This document shows positions 17,659 through 26,483 of a stretch of DNA of 64,000 nt, in pieces (within the stretch, counting starts at the first letter, position 1; each line of letters opens with the position of its first letter). The position numbers and the translations under genes are program-made. The notes beneath the pieces were generated by a model. That model was given only the letters and a program-made list of their open reading frames with translations, searched no databases and was not told the DNA's origin. The DNA is from NIOZ-UU13 sp035528395. GTDB taxonomy: Bacteria > Planctomycetota > Phycisphaerae > Sedimentisphaerales > Anaerobacaceae. The stretch lies in contig DATKYR010000147.1 in the NCBI GenBank assembly GCA_035528395.1, positions 1 to 64,000 of the forward strand. Direction: 5' to 3'.

Positions 17659-20115
17659 GTGCAGATATTTAAGGTTGTAATTGCCGCTGTTTTCATAGGT
17701 GTCTTTTTAGGCAATGCCGATGTAGAGCAGGCCCAGGATAGTGCTCTCTCGGAGTATTATGGGTTTGAAGAAATAGAGATAATCAAATTAGACTGGGGGA
17801 TAAAAGACTTAAGCGTTGCTGATTTTAACGGTGACGGCCGAAATGATATTGTGATTGTTAATAATGGAAAGTCCAAGATAGAGCTGCTGATTCAAAAAGA
17901 GGCAGTCGGGCCGGGTGAAACGGAAGTAGCCGTTGACCCTAATGACATAGATGTAAATACAATCACCCCCCCTACCCGTTTCGAGAAACACAGTATAGCA
18001 GTCTCGCAAAAAGTGTATAGCCTGGTTTGTGGAGATTTGAATTCTGATGGAATGAAGGATTTGGCTTTTTATGGCGAGCCGAAGGGGCTTTATGTGATGT
18101 TGCAAAAGTCTAACGGTGCTGAAGCTAATAAGCCAAAATCGTTGACCTGGCAAACAATAAAGAAATTCAAGATTGATGACGGCCTTTTGACTTCCGATAT
18201 GTTAGCGTGCGCCGACCTGAATAATGATGGTGTAGACGACCTGGCGCTGGCCGGTCGTGACGGTATTTATATCGTTGTTCAACAAGAGAGCGGTTCGTTG
18301 GGCGAGCCTGTAAAATATCCTACCTCTGCACAAACATTAAGTCTGAAAGCCGGCGACTTGAACGGTGATAATATAAACGACCTTATACTTATAACAAATG
18401 ATATAGAAAAGCCTGTTCACGTTCGATTCGGCCTTAAAACGGGACAGCTTGGCCCTCAAGTGCAATTTTTTATTCAAAGGCCTTTTGCAGTTCAATTCCA
18501 TAACCTTGATGGTGTGGCCGGAGAGGAAATATTAACTGTTGACGGTGGAAGCGGACGGTTAATCTGTTATAAATTTGCCGTTGTAAGCCAGAAGGATACC
18601 GATTGGCCGATTCTATTTTACCCTCTTGCTTCGGGAGAAGGAGACACAAAACGCGATCTGGTAGTCGGCGATTTCGATGGTGACGGCCTGGCTGACGTGA
18701 CAATTAGCGACCCCGGTGCAGCAGAACTTATCTTCTATAAACAAATGCCGGGGCTTGGATTGGCTGAGCCGGTTAGATTTCCCGCTTTTGCCGATATTAC
18801 GAGCCTGTCCACAGCGGATATCGATGAAGATGGGAAAACCGAGTTGGGTGTTTTGAGCGTTAAGGAAAAGGTGGTTGGCTTAACTAAGTTTGAAGACGAC
18901 AGATTATCGTTTCCTCAGCCTGTCGATTTAACAGGTGAGCCGGTGGCAATGGAGCTTGCCGATGTTGATAACGACGGCAGTGTGGACTGCCTTTATATAT
19001 CAACAGATAGCAACAATATTAGAACTCTCAGGACAATCTACAATTTGTCGGCAACAGAAAAACGGCGAGCTGATTTGGCAAAAGGTAGAGGTAGAAAGTC
19101 TAAGATTGCTGAAAAAGTTAGTGAAACCGGGCCTGCTTTAGAGCTTAAGAAGCTTACCTCTAATCCGGACGGTCTGAAAGTGCTTGACGTTGACCAGGAT
19201 GGCTTACAGGACGTTCTGATATTTGTCAGCTATGAGCCTCCCATATTAGTTCGCCAGACAGAAAAGAGGAAATTTGAAGTAGTTGACTCACCGAAGGCGC
19301 AGGCAAGTTTGATTAAAGATGCGTCTCTGCGTTCAATTACCCTGGCCAATGTGGACGGCAAGGCGGGTAAAGAGCTGCTGGTGGCACAAAAGAACTTCGC
19401 AAGAAGCCTGGTTTTCTCGGATGGCTGGAGGTGGAGCGTTATCGATCAATACAATGCCAAGAGTACGGAGAACCAAATATCGGCTGTTGCCGCTTTTGAT
19501 ATTTACGGCGAGGGTTTGGAGGGACCCGGCAAGGTGGGACCCCAAAGCAGGCCCGCTATTTTACTGCTGGATGGTCAAAAGGGTCAGCTTCAGATACTTA
19601 AAACCAGTAATGACAAGACCTATCGTGTCGAAAAGGAGCTGGATGTCGGCAAGTGGAATACCGCGGTAAATCTCAAAATGCTGTTCGCACCGCTTACAGG
19701 TAACGAGGCTAAAAGCCTGCTGCTGTTCGACAGCGGGAAGTTTGCACTTATAGCCGGACCGAGCGGCAGTGATGTTGCGCGGCATTTGGAACAGTCGTTC
19801 AACTATGAGACAAAAATAAAAGATGGTATATACGGTAACCTTACAGCGGGAGATATAAACCACGATGGCCGAACCGATATTATTATGGTAGAATTGAGGC
19901 GCAATCACATCGAAATACTTGCTCTTGACGCAGGTCTCAAGCCAATTCCTGCGATGCGTTTTAAGATATTCGAGCAAAAAATTTACCGCGATAAGAGGCC
20001 CCCTAAGCCCAACGTTGAGCCGCGAGAGTTAAAGGTCGCTGACGTAACAAACGATGGTAAAGACGATTTAGTAACTGTTATCCACGACCGAATAATTATT
20101 TATCCTCAAGATTAG
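17659..20115 (+). CDS. secreted FG-GAP/VCBS-repeat protein
   Basis: An 818-residue protein with a signal peptide (residues 1-25, VVIAAVFIGVFLGNADVEQA). At least ten repeats carry the calcium-binding pattern D-x-D/N-x-D-G, for example DFNGDGRNDIVIV, DLNNDGVDDLALA, DFDGDGLADV, DVDQDGLQDVLIF and DINHDGRTDIIMV. This is the FG-GAP/VCBS type of beta-propeller found in surface-exposed proteins that bind partners or substrates. No enzymatic domain or anchor is visible. It starts at GTG with AAGAGGGT about 8 bases upstream, and an ATG is not available nearby. Near residue 620 a glycine-rich stretch (GEGLEGPGKVGPQSRP) interrupts the repeat pattern. A stand-alone gene about 75 bp before the DUF2339 gene. 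Confidence 0.85.
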   Translation: MQIFKVVIAAVFIGVFLGNADVEQAQDSALSEYYGFEEIEIIKLDWGIKDLSVADFNGDGRNDIVIVNNGKSKIELLIQKEAVGPGETEVAVDPNDIDVNTITPPTRFEKHSIAVSQKVYSLVCGDLNSDGMKDLAFYGEPKGLYVMLQKSNGAEANKPKSLTWQTIKKFKIDDGLLTSDMLACADLNNDGVDDLALAGRDGIYIVVQQESGSLGEPVKYPTSAQTLSLKAGDLNGDNINDLILITNDIEKPVHVRFGLKTGQLGPQVQFFIQRPFAVQFHNLDGVAGEEILTVDGGSGRLICYKFAVVSQKDTDWPILFYPLASGEGDTKRDLVVGDFDGDGLADVTISDPGAAELIFYKQMPGLGLAEPVRFPAFADITSLSTADIDEDGKTELGVLSVKEKVVGLTKFEDDRLSFPQPVDLTGEPVAMELADVDNDGSVDCLYISTDSNNIRTLRTIYNLSATEKRRADLAKGRGRKSKIAEKVSETGPALELKKLTSNPDGLKVLDVDQDGLQDVLIFVSYEPPILVRQTEKRKFEVVDSPKAQASLIKDASLRSITLANVDGKAGKELLVAQKNFARSLVFSDGWRWSVIDQYNAKSTENQISAVAAFDIYGEGLEGPGKVGPQSRPAILLLDGQKGQLQILKTSNDKTYRVEKELDVGKWNTAVNLKMLFAPLTGNEAKSLLLFDSGKFALIAGPSGSDVARHLEQSFNYETKIKDGIYGNLTAGDINHDGRTDIIMVELRRNHIEILALDAGLKPIPAMRFKIFEQKIYRDKRPPKPNVEPRELKVADVTNDGKDDLVTVIHDRIIIYPQD

Positions 20116-20189
20116 CCCGAGCGTTCATAAACCTCGCTTAAGCGCAAATAGAAATTGAAAAAAGGCGGCCATTTTAAGGAGATGAGCAA

Positions 20190-22541
20190 ATGGAAGGTTT
20201 TTTCGTTCTTCTAATTCTGCTGGCTGTTGGTTGTATTGTATGCGGGCCGATTGCGTTAATAATCAGCATTATCGCCTTGAACAAAACAAAAGAGATGTAC
20301 CGTCGGACACTGGGGAAAGTAGAAAAGCCAATAAGAGAAAAAGAGGTTGCAAGGCCGGTGGTAAGCGAAAAGCGAGTTGAGGTGACGGAAAAAGAAGAGG
20401 AGCGGCTGACAGAGGCAATTAAAGCAGTAGAAATAGAAGAGCCGAAAAAAGTCGGACAAGAGCTGCTTAAGGCCGCCGCTGAACGAATCAAAGAAAAGGA
20501 AAAAAGAATTCCTGGTCGCAAAACTATTGCGCTTGAACAGCGGATTGGTACGCGGTGGGTCCTTATCGCGGGTATCATCACGGTGATTTTTTCGGTGGGT
20601 TTTTTCCTCAAATACGCATACGACACTAACCTGATAGGGCCTTTAGGCAGAGTGGTTATAGCTGCCGTCTCCGGCCTTGTTGCACTGGCAGTTGGAGAGA
20701 TAACACGCAGACGGGGATACGGAATCGTTGCCAAGGCTGTAACGGCACTGGGCTTCGCAATACTATATGCGGCGGTTTTCTCAGCTTATCGATTTTACGG
20801 ATTGATTGATTCAATCCCTGCTTTTATTTTTGCAATACTCGTTACAACAGCGGCAATGCTTTACGCAGTAAGCATGAACGAGATTGTGGTCGCTCTTTTA
20901 TCTTTGCTCGGCGGTTTTCTGACGCCGGTGATAGTCTCGACGGGGGAAAATCTGCCGACACCTTTGTTCAGTTATGTCCTGATTTTGGGTGTTGGTGCGA
21001 TGCTGTGCGCATACTACCGGAAGTGGCGGGCTGTGAACGTTCTTGCCTTCGCCGGCACATTCCTGCTCTACATAGGGTGGTTTGAGAAGTTTTACCGGCC
21101 CACGATTCGGTCCGCTGAAGGAGTGCCGGAACAGATGGGCGTCGCATTGGCGTGGCTTGGTATATTTTTCGCAGTTTACCTTATGCTGCCAATACTTTAC
21201 GAATTAATAAAAAAGGTCAAAGCTAAAGAAGAGGATGTGCTGCTTGTGCTGGCAAATGCGGCGGTTGTGTTTTATTACCTGTGGACTATTTTATTTGCAA
21301 AGTACCGCACTGAGCTTGCTTTTTGTGCGCTCGGGTTGTGCGCGGCACACTTGGTTATGATGGCGGTCGTAACCAGACGATGCAAGGATGACCTGAATTT
21401 GCGGCTGGCGTTTCTGGTGATAGGGCTGTTTTTCCTGACGATTGCAGTACCTCTTTACCTGAAGATGTACGCGGTAGCAATGGCCTGGGCGGTAGAAGGT
21501 GTTATACTGGTAGTAATCGGGCTGCGGTATCGCAGTATCTGGACACAGGTCGGTGGAGCTATTGCGCTTTTACTAAGTTTCGGCCAGTTGCTGCACGAGC
21601 TGCCGATGCACAAGGGAGCATTCGAGCTTGTATTTAACCCTGCTTTCGGCACCTGGTGTTTTGTTGGAGGTGCGCTGCTTGCGTGTCATATCATATATAG
21701 AAGGACTTCAAGATTGCCGGAAGACCAGTGGGGACTAATCGCGCAAGTTCTGTATGCGGCCACAACGCTTTTGTTAATGGCGGCGATAGCAATGGAGTGG
21801 TATTGGCATTGCGACCACAATATAACTGAAAGTGCTACCGGGGATAGATACTTCGTTAAGGGAATGGTAATAATTTTTACAGGTTTTCCGCTGCTGCTGC
21901 TTGTTCGGCCGATATGCCCACGAGGGATGGTGTGCAGGGTCTTGGCGATGATTTTGGCAGGAACAGGAGCGTTTTTTACAATAGCGGCGTTCAGTGGGTT
22001 TTACAGCAGCAGCTTCGTGATTTTTGCGAACCTGAGTTTTGGGATAGTCCTTGCGTTTGTTGCGGCACTTTTCGCAGCCGGTTGGCTGTTAAACAAGGAA
22101 CGCGAAGAGAACCAGTACAATAGGATGTTTGCAATTGTCTTTGCGCTGGCGGGTATATTCGTGCTGTGGGTGTTGCTGACGAAAGAAATATCTCTTTACT
22201 GGTATTGCCGGAACCAATTCGGGGAAAGAATCGCTAACTGGAGGTTCTTATCGCATATGTATATATCGGTGATGTGGGCGGTCTATGGAGCGGTTTTAAT
22301 GGCAGCGGGGTTCTGGCGGAGGATTAAAATATTACGATATATTGCGCTTGGATTGTTTGCTGTGCTGTTAGTGAAGGTGTTTATTCTGGATACAAGGACA
22401 GTAAAAAGTGTGTACCGAATAGCCGCGTTTTTAGCGACGGGAGTAACATTAGTAGGAGTATCTTATCTTTATCAATTTGTCAGAAAGAAAGGTTATTTCG
22501 AAGTCATGCTGGGCGAGGAAGGTGTGGATAAGTTATTGTGA
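20190..22541 (+). CDS. DUF2339 polytopic membrane protein
   Basis: A 783-residue protein with one N-terminal membrane helix (residues 4-28) and a charged coiled-coil linker (about 30-105, rich in E, K and R). From GTRWVLIAGIITVIFSVGFF onward it has about twenty membrane segments. TALGFAILYAAVFSAYRFYG and LLSLLGGFLTPVIVSTGEN are hallmark stretches of the DUF2339 family. These proteins are large, Gram-negative inner-membrane proteins of unknown function that often sit beside DUF3999 proteins, as here, where the stop overlaps the next start (GTGA). A role in envelope maintenance is plausible but unproven. The start ATG has AAGGAGATGAG upstream. Confidence 0.88.
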   Translation: MEGFFVLLILLAVGCIVCGPIALIISIIALNKTKEMYRRTLGKVEKPIREKEVARPVVSEKRVEVTEKEEERLTEAIKAVEIEEPKKVGQELLKAAAERIKEKEKRIPGRKTIALEQRIGTRWVLIAGIITVIFSVGFFLKYAYDTNLIGPLGRVVIAAVSGLVALAVGEITRRRGYGIVAKAVTALGFAILYAAVFSAYRFYGLIDSIPAFIFAILVTTAAMLYAVSMNEIVVALLSLLGGFLTPVIVSTGENLPTPLFSYVLILGVGAMLCAYYRKWRAVNVLAFAGTFLLYIGWFEKFYRPTIRSAEGVPEQMGVALAWLGIFFAVYLMLPILYELIKKVKAKEEDVLLVLANAAVVFYYLWTILFAKYRTELAFCALGLCAAHLVMMAVVTRRCKDDLNLRLAFLVIGLFFLTIAVPLYLKMYAVAMAWAVEGVILVVIGLRYRSIWTQVGGAIALLLSFGQLLHELPMHKGAFELVFNPAFGTWCFVGGALLACHIIYRRTSRLPEDQWGLIAQVLYAATTLLLMAAIAMEWYWHCDHNITESATGDRYFVKGMVIIFTGFPLLLLVRPICPRGMVCRVLAMILAGTGAFFTIAAFSGFYSSSFVIFANLSFGIVLAFVAALFAAGWLLNKEREENQYNRMFAIVFALAGIFVLWVLLTKEISLYWYCRNQFGERIANWRFLSHMYISVMWAVYGAVLMAAGFWRRIKILRYIALGLFAVLLVKVFILDTRTVKSVYRIAAFLATGVTLVGVSYLYQFVRKKGYFEVMLGEEGVDKLL

Positions 22542-23890
22542 GGCTTAAGATGACAAGAACAAGAATTTTGTTCACAGCCACCGCTCTGTTGCTGGCCGGC
22601 TTAGTAAGTAGTGTTTTTGCGCTTGAACTGGCTGAGTGGAAATATCGAGCTGAGGTCACTATTGAAAATGGCACCGGCGAGTATTGCAAATTGATGCTCA
22701 CACCTGACATTTACGATGCAGCGAGACCTGATTTTGGGGATATTCGACTTGTGGACACCCACGGTGAGCAGGTCCCGTACGTGCTGGTTAAGCCAAAGGA
22801 TACTACGGAGGAGCGAAAGTATGAGCCGGCGCTAATAAACCGTTCAACAAATGCGGACGGGGCGGCTATGTTAACGCTGGACTTTGGGAAGAAGGTGGTG
22901 AAGAATTCCATTGAGGTTATGACACGGGGGAATAACTTCAGACGAGCCGTCAAAGTTGAGGGTTCCAGCGATAATACTGAATTCGTTACATTGGTTGAGC
23001 ATGCATACGTTTTTGCAGTTACTTTCGATAGACGATTCGAGCAGGTTGATTTACCGAAGAACGATTACCGCTATTTGCGGATTACTGTTGCGCCAATGGT
23101 GACGGAAGAACAAAGTCCTGTTATCGATGAAGTAAGAGCATTTAAGATTGAGAAGGGCTTAGCCGAGCGTCACCCTGTGGAGATGGCGCTCATAGAGCAC
23201 AGCGAAGATGAAAAAAGCAGCTCGAGTATTTACGTGTATGACCTTGTATATCGTCGTCTGCCGGTAAGTGAAATCGAATTCGATGTCACTGACGATTCGT
23301 TTTACAGATATGTTACTGTCGAAGGCAGAGATGCCCAAACGCGCGAGGTCAAAGTTTACAGCGAAGATAACAGACAGCGGACCAGAATAGTTGAGGTAAA
23401 GTGGGAAAGAATAATCAGCAGCACGATTTACAGATATACCGAGGCCAACGGGCAAAAGCGTGAAAGACTGGCTTTACGTATTCCCTCAGGCAGGAGTGTT
23501 CACAGGTATCTAAAAATTACAATCAGGAACTACGATGACAAGCCTGTCGTCGTAAAGTCAGCATCGGCAAAGATGATAGCGCACAAGATAGTGTTTGCGA
23601 ATATGGATAATGTGGCGCCAACACTTTATGCCGGCTCGGAATCAGCAAGGACGCCGCGGTATGACCTCGGGCAAAGATTGAGTAATCCGTTACAGGTCAA
23701 AGCAAGGGCCGCTAAGCTGGGCGGTATTACCGACAATCCGCTCTTTGGACAAGCTGAGGAGAAACCTGTTGCCTGGACAGAGAAGCATAAGGTTTTGCTG
23801 TTGGTAATTATGGTGGTGATGGCGCTGGTTCTCGGTGGGTTCATATTGAAATCGTTTAAATCCATTCAAAGCGAACAGGTTGAAAGTTAA
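22538..23890 (+). CDS. DUF3999-like membrane-anchored exported protein
   Basis: A 450-residue protein with an N-terminal signal sequence (residues 5-28, TRILFTATALLLAGLVSSVFA), a long beta-rich periplasmic region and a C-terminal membrane helix (about 425-445, KVLLLVIMVVMALVLGGFIL). The start of the mature part, WKYRAEVTIENGTGEYCKLMLTP cut at the Tyr/Cys boundary, and DFGDIRLVDTHGEQVPY match the DUF3999 family, which accompanies DUF2339. Discoidin-like SSDNTEF and YRYLRITV stretches suggest sugar-binding-like sandwich domains. It starts at GTG overlapping the DUF2339 stop; an ATG 12 bases further is an alternative. Function unknown; the pairing indicates a common membrane complex. Confidence 0.8.
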   Translation: MRLKMTRTRILFTATALLLAGLVSSVFALELAEWKYRAEVTIENGTGEYCKLMLTPDIYDAARPDFGDIRLVDTHGEQVPYVLVKPKDTTEERKYEPALINRSTNADGAAMLTLDFGKKVVKNSIEVMTRGNNFRRAVKVEGSSDNTEFVTLVEHAYVFAVTFDRRFEQVDLPKNDYRYLRITVAPMVTEEQSPVIDEVRAFKIEKGLAERHPVEMALIEHSEDEKSSSSIYVYDLVYRRLPVSEIEFDVTDDSFYRYVTVEGRDAQTREVKVYSEDNRQRTRIVEVKWERIISSTIYRYTEANGQKRERLALRIPSGRSVHRYLKITIRNYDDKPVVVKSASAKMIAHKIVFANMDNVAPTLYAGSESARTPRYDLGQRLSNPLQVKARAAKLGGITDNPLFGQAEEKPVAWTEKHKVLLLVIMVVMALVLGGFILKSFKSIQSEQVES

Positions 23891-23924
23891 GCGCCTGAAG
23901 GAAAGTAACTGAAATATTTACAAA

Positions 23925-24980
23925 ATGGTTGCTGAGCGAAAAAAAGTTTTTGTTGCTCTTAGCGGCGGAGTGGATAGCTCGACCGCCGCTGCATTACTGA
24001 ACCAGAATGGCTTCAATTGTGCAGGCGTATTTATGATTACCTGTGACGAGAGCCACGATGCGCAGGCAGATACCGAACAGTTGTGCGAGAAATTAGGTAT
24101 AAAACTTTATGTGCTCGACCTCCGCAGGGATTTTGAAAGAATTCTTGACTATTTTTGCAGTGAATACAGAAAAGCTCGGACGCCAAACCCGTGCGTTTTG
24201 TGCAACAGATATATTAAATTTGGGAAGTTGTGGGATTTTGCACGAAGTAATGGAGCCGGGTTGCTTGCCACAGGTCACTATGCAAGGATTCTTGAGCACA
24301 ATAACCATATAGGCTTGTACGAGAGTCTTAATGCTGCTAAAGACCAGTCCTATGTTTTATCAATGGTTAATAAGGAGATATTACCATACCTTATCTTACC
24401 GATGGGTAACTATTCGAAGAACCAGACGCGTCAGATGGCAGCTAAGTTCGGTTTGGGTACAGAACACAAGGTTGAATCTCAGGAGATATGTTTTGTACCG
24501 GACGATGATTATGTAGCTTTGCTTGAGCAGCGGTGCCCGGAACTTGTCCGCAAGGGAAATATTGTCGATAGCAGCGGCAAGGTTCTCGGCGAACATAATG
24601 GCATGCATAGGTTCACCATCGGTCAACGGCGAGGGCTGCGAGTTGCAATGGGCAAGCCTTATTATGTGGTGAAGATTGATGCCGAAAGTAATACTGTCAC
24701 GCTTGGCCCGAAAGAAGAAGTTATGCACATCAGACTTTGGGCAACAGGGGTGAATTGGCTTTCTGAAGAGCCGGCCTCATCTTTTCGGGCGAAGGTGAAA
24801 ATACGCTACAACGATAGAGGCGCCCCCGCGAGGGTTTCTCCGCAAGGAAACAGCGTTGCCGTTGAGTTTGATGAGCCAAATTTGGCTATAACGCCGGGCC
24901 AATTAGCCGCCTTCTATGTTCAGGAAGGAAAAAACAGCAGGCTCATCGGCGGCGGATGGATTGACAAAGTAGCAGACTAA
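23925..24980 (+). CDS. mnmA: tRNA-specific 2-thiouridylase MnmA
   Basis: A 351-residue enzyme that makes the 2-thio group of uridine 34 in tRNAs for Lys, Glu and Gln, using ATP and a relayed persulfide sulfur. The PP-loop SGGVDSS is at residues 13-19. The TPNPCVLCN motif gives the catalytic Cys at 93, and SQEICFVPDDDY the second catalytic Cys at 189. GHYAR and FTIGQRRGL are further family marks, and the C-terminal beta-barrel is present. Length is normal, slightly on the short side. It starts at ATG with GGAAAGTAACTG upstream. It is a housekeeping gene unrelated to its neighbours. Confidence 0.95.
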   Translation: MVAERKKVFVALSGGVDSSTAAALLNQNGFNCAGVFMITCDESHDAQADTEQLCEKLGIKLYVLDLRRDFERILDYFCSEYRKARTPNPCVLCNRYIKFGKLWDFARSNGAGLLATGHYARILEHNNHIGLYESLNAAKDQSYVLSMVNKEILPYLILPMGNYSKNQTRQMAAKFGLGTEHKVESQEICFVPDDDYVALLEQRCPELVRKGNIVDSSGKVLGEHNGMHRFTIGQRRGLRVAMGKPYYVVKIDAESNTVTLGPKEEVMHIRLWATGVNWLSEEPASSFRAKVKIRYNDRGAPARVSPQGNSVAVEFDEPNLAITPGQLAAFYVQEGKNSRLIGGGWIDKVAD

Positions 24981-25014
24981 TAGTAAGTAACGGTAAAGCC
25001 TGGAACATGAAACA

Positions 25015-25145
25015 AAAAAAAGCACGAAGCACGAAATTCTAAATCCGAAACAAGTTCAAATGACAAAAATACAAAATTCAAAATGTTTTGGTCATTTGGA
25101 AATTTGAATTTCAATATTGTTTCGAATTTCGATATTCGGATTTAA
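25015..25145. repeat. intergenic inverted repeat with long AT-rich stem
   Basis: The outer arms AAATCCGAA (25041-25049) and TTCGGATTT (25135-25143) face each other. Inner complementary stretches around TCAAATGAC and GTCATTTG extend the stem. The loop is AT-rich. The sequence can fold as RNA and lies between mnmA and the GT9 gene, both plus-strand. It could end mnmA transcription or be an inactive short mobile element. Elements of this composition recur in intergenic DNA of many environmental genomes. Confidence 0.6.
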
Positions 25146-25164
25146 TAATTCACGACTGTAAAAT

Positions 25165-26217
25165 ATGCAGACACCCGACAATATTTTGGACCTGCTCAGA
25201 GAAGAGGGAGCCGAAGCTGCACGGAAAGCGCAGCGAGGGGTGATATTGCAGCCGGGGGCTATTGGCGATTGTATATTGACGCTGTCGTTAGCTGCGTTTA
25301 TGAAGGACGTTCTCGGATTGGGCGGAGTTGATATCCTTGGGCATAGTGAATACATCGGCATTTTACCGGGCAGAACCTGCATTGATGGTATTAGCTCCAT
25401 AGATTCAATAGATTTACATAGATTGTTTGTGGAAAAGAAGGCATTTGACCTAAAGGACGGAGATCCTCTGATAAACACATTTTCGGGTTATGCCTGGATC
25501 GTGACATTTTTGGGTGAGCCGGACAGCAACTTTGAACAAAACCTGATTTTCACCGCCAATTGCAGCCACAGTGCGGAAGTTATAACACTGTCTATGAAGC
25601 CGCCAAAAGGTTTCTCCAGACATTTAACCGACTTTTATATAGAGCATTTTATCAGCCAGAGCGGTTTATCTTTGCAGCCCCGGCAGGTTAGGCCGGGCGA
25701 TTGCTCAATAAAAACAACCGACGCAGATATAGCCCAAGGTAATGAACTGCTGAAAGAAACAGGCCTCGAGCCTGGTCAGAAGCTGGTGGTTATTCAGCCG
25801 GGCAGTGGTGGACTAAACAAATGCTGGTACCTGGATAATTTTTTGGCTGTGGCCAAAGAGCTTGATTCAAAAGGTATTGAAGTAATCTTCTTATTGGGGC
25901 CTGCTGAGGTGGACAGATTCAACGATGCAACAATTAAGAACATAAGCAGGGTTGCAAGGTGCCTGAGTGATTTGTCCTTGGTGCAGGTATTGGGGCTTTT
26001 GAGCTGTTCGAGCGGATTCATCGGTAACGATAGCGGGGTTACGCATCTGGCTGCGGCGTTGGGAATCAGGACGTTAGCTGTTTTTGGCCCAACTAATCCG
26101 GTAGTGTATATTCCAATTGGGCAGGCTGTAAAAGTATTTGCGAACAATACTGCAGCTTTTGCCAAGAAGCCCTCAGCGAGTCTGCAGCGTGAGCTTTTGG
26201 ATTTTTTGGTGGTGTAA
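25165..26217 (+). CDS. GT9-family glycosyltransferase (heptosyltransferase-like)
   Basis: A 350-residue protein of the lipopolysaccharide heptosyltransferase family. RGVILQPGAIGDCILTLSLA is the N-terminal acceptor-side motif (usually RxGxxGDxI). The donor side shows VVIQPGSGGLNKCWYLDNFL and FIGNDSGVTHLAAALGIRTL, followed by VFGPTNPVVY. Such enzymes add a heptose or similar sugar from an ADP-sugar to the lipid A-core. The N-terminal 24 residues are helical and precede the usual start of the fold. Its position before lpxD and lpxI supports a role in lipopolysaccharide assembly. Sugar identity is not determined. Confidence 0.85.
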   Translation: MQTPDNILDLLREEGAEAARKAQRGVILQPGAIGDCILTLSLAAFMKDVLGLGGVDILGHSEYIGILPGRTCIDGISSIDSIDLHRLFVEKKAFDLKDGDPLINTFSGYAWIVTFLGEPDSNFEQNLIFTANCSHSAEVITLSMKPPKGFSRHLTDFYIEHFISQSGLSLQPRQVRPGDCSIKTTDADIAQGNELLKETGLEPGQKLVVIQPGSGGLNKCWYLDNFLAVAKELDSKGIEVIFLLGPAEVDRFNDATIKNISRVARCLSDLSLVQVLGLLSCSSGFIGNDSGVTHLAAALGIRTLAVFGPTNPVVYIPIGQAVKVFANNTAAFAKKPSASLQRELLDFLVV

Positions 26218-26302
26218 TGAATGTCCGAGAGCCTCGACCAGACCAGATGGTACAGGGTATTACAGGAGAAACTTTTTTTTTCGACAGAGATAGACTTCAA
26301 GC

Positions 26303-26372
26303 GGTTGACCCCGTTAGAAATTCTAAATGGGTACTGATACTTAGAAAAAAGGGATTTCTAACGGGGTTGACC
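26303..26372. repeat. palindromic element, VDPVR type (copy 1)
   Basis: Arms CCCCGTTAGAAAT (26309-26321) and ATTTCTAACGGGG (26354-26366) are perfectly complementary over 13 bases around a 32-base loop, and each end carries GGTTGACC. A second copy with the same arms and flanks lies at 49371-49417 within a coding gene. Here it sits between the GT9 stop and the lpxD start, inside an open frame that extends lpxD upstream. It may affect lpxD expression, or be a mobile relic. Confidence 0.75.
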
Positions 26373-26483
26373 ACCGACCGATTTTTCTGTTATAATAACC
26401 ACGTTTTAATATTGCCCTATGATTTGTGGCAATCGGGTATGTCAGATGTAGTCTATAAAGAGATTTCTCGTAAAGGTGTCTGT

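Noticed and set aside
25015..25145. Small RNA gene
   Set aside because: The hairpin resembles dispersed AT-rich repeats; no promoter or terminator was seen to support a transcript of its own.
26217..26483. N-terminal extension of LpxD
   Set aside because: It contains a palindromic element and no LpxD homology; a good start with a ribosome binding site lies at 26484.
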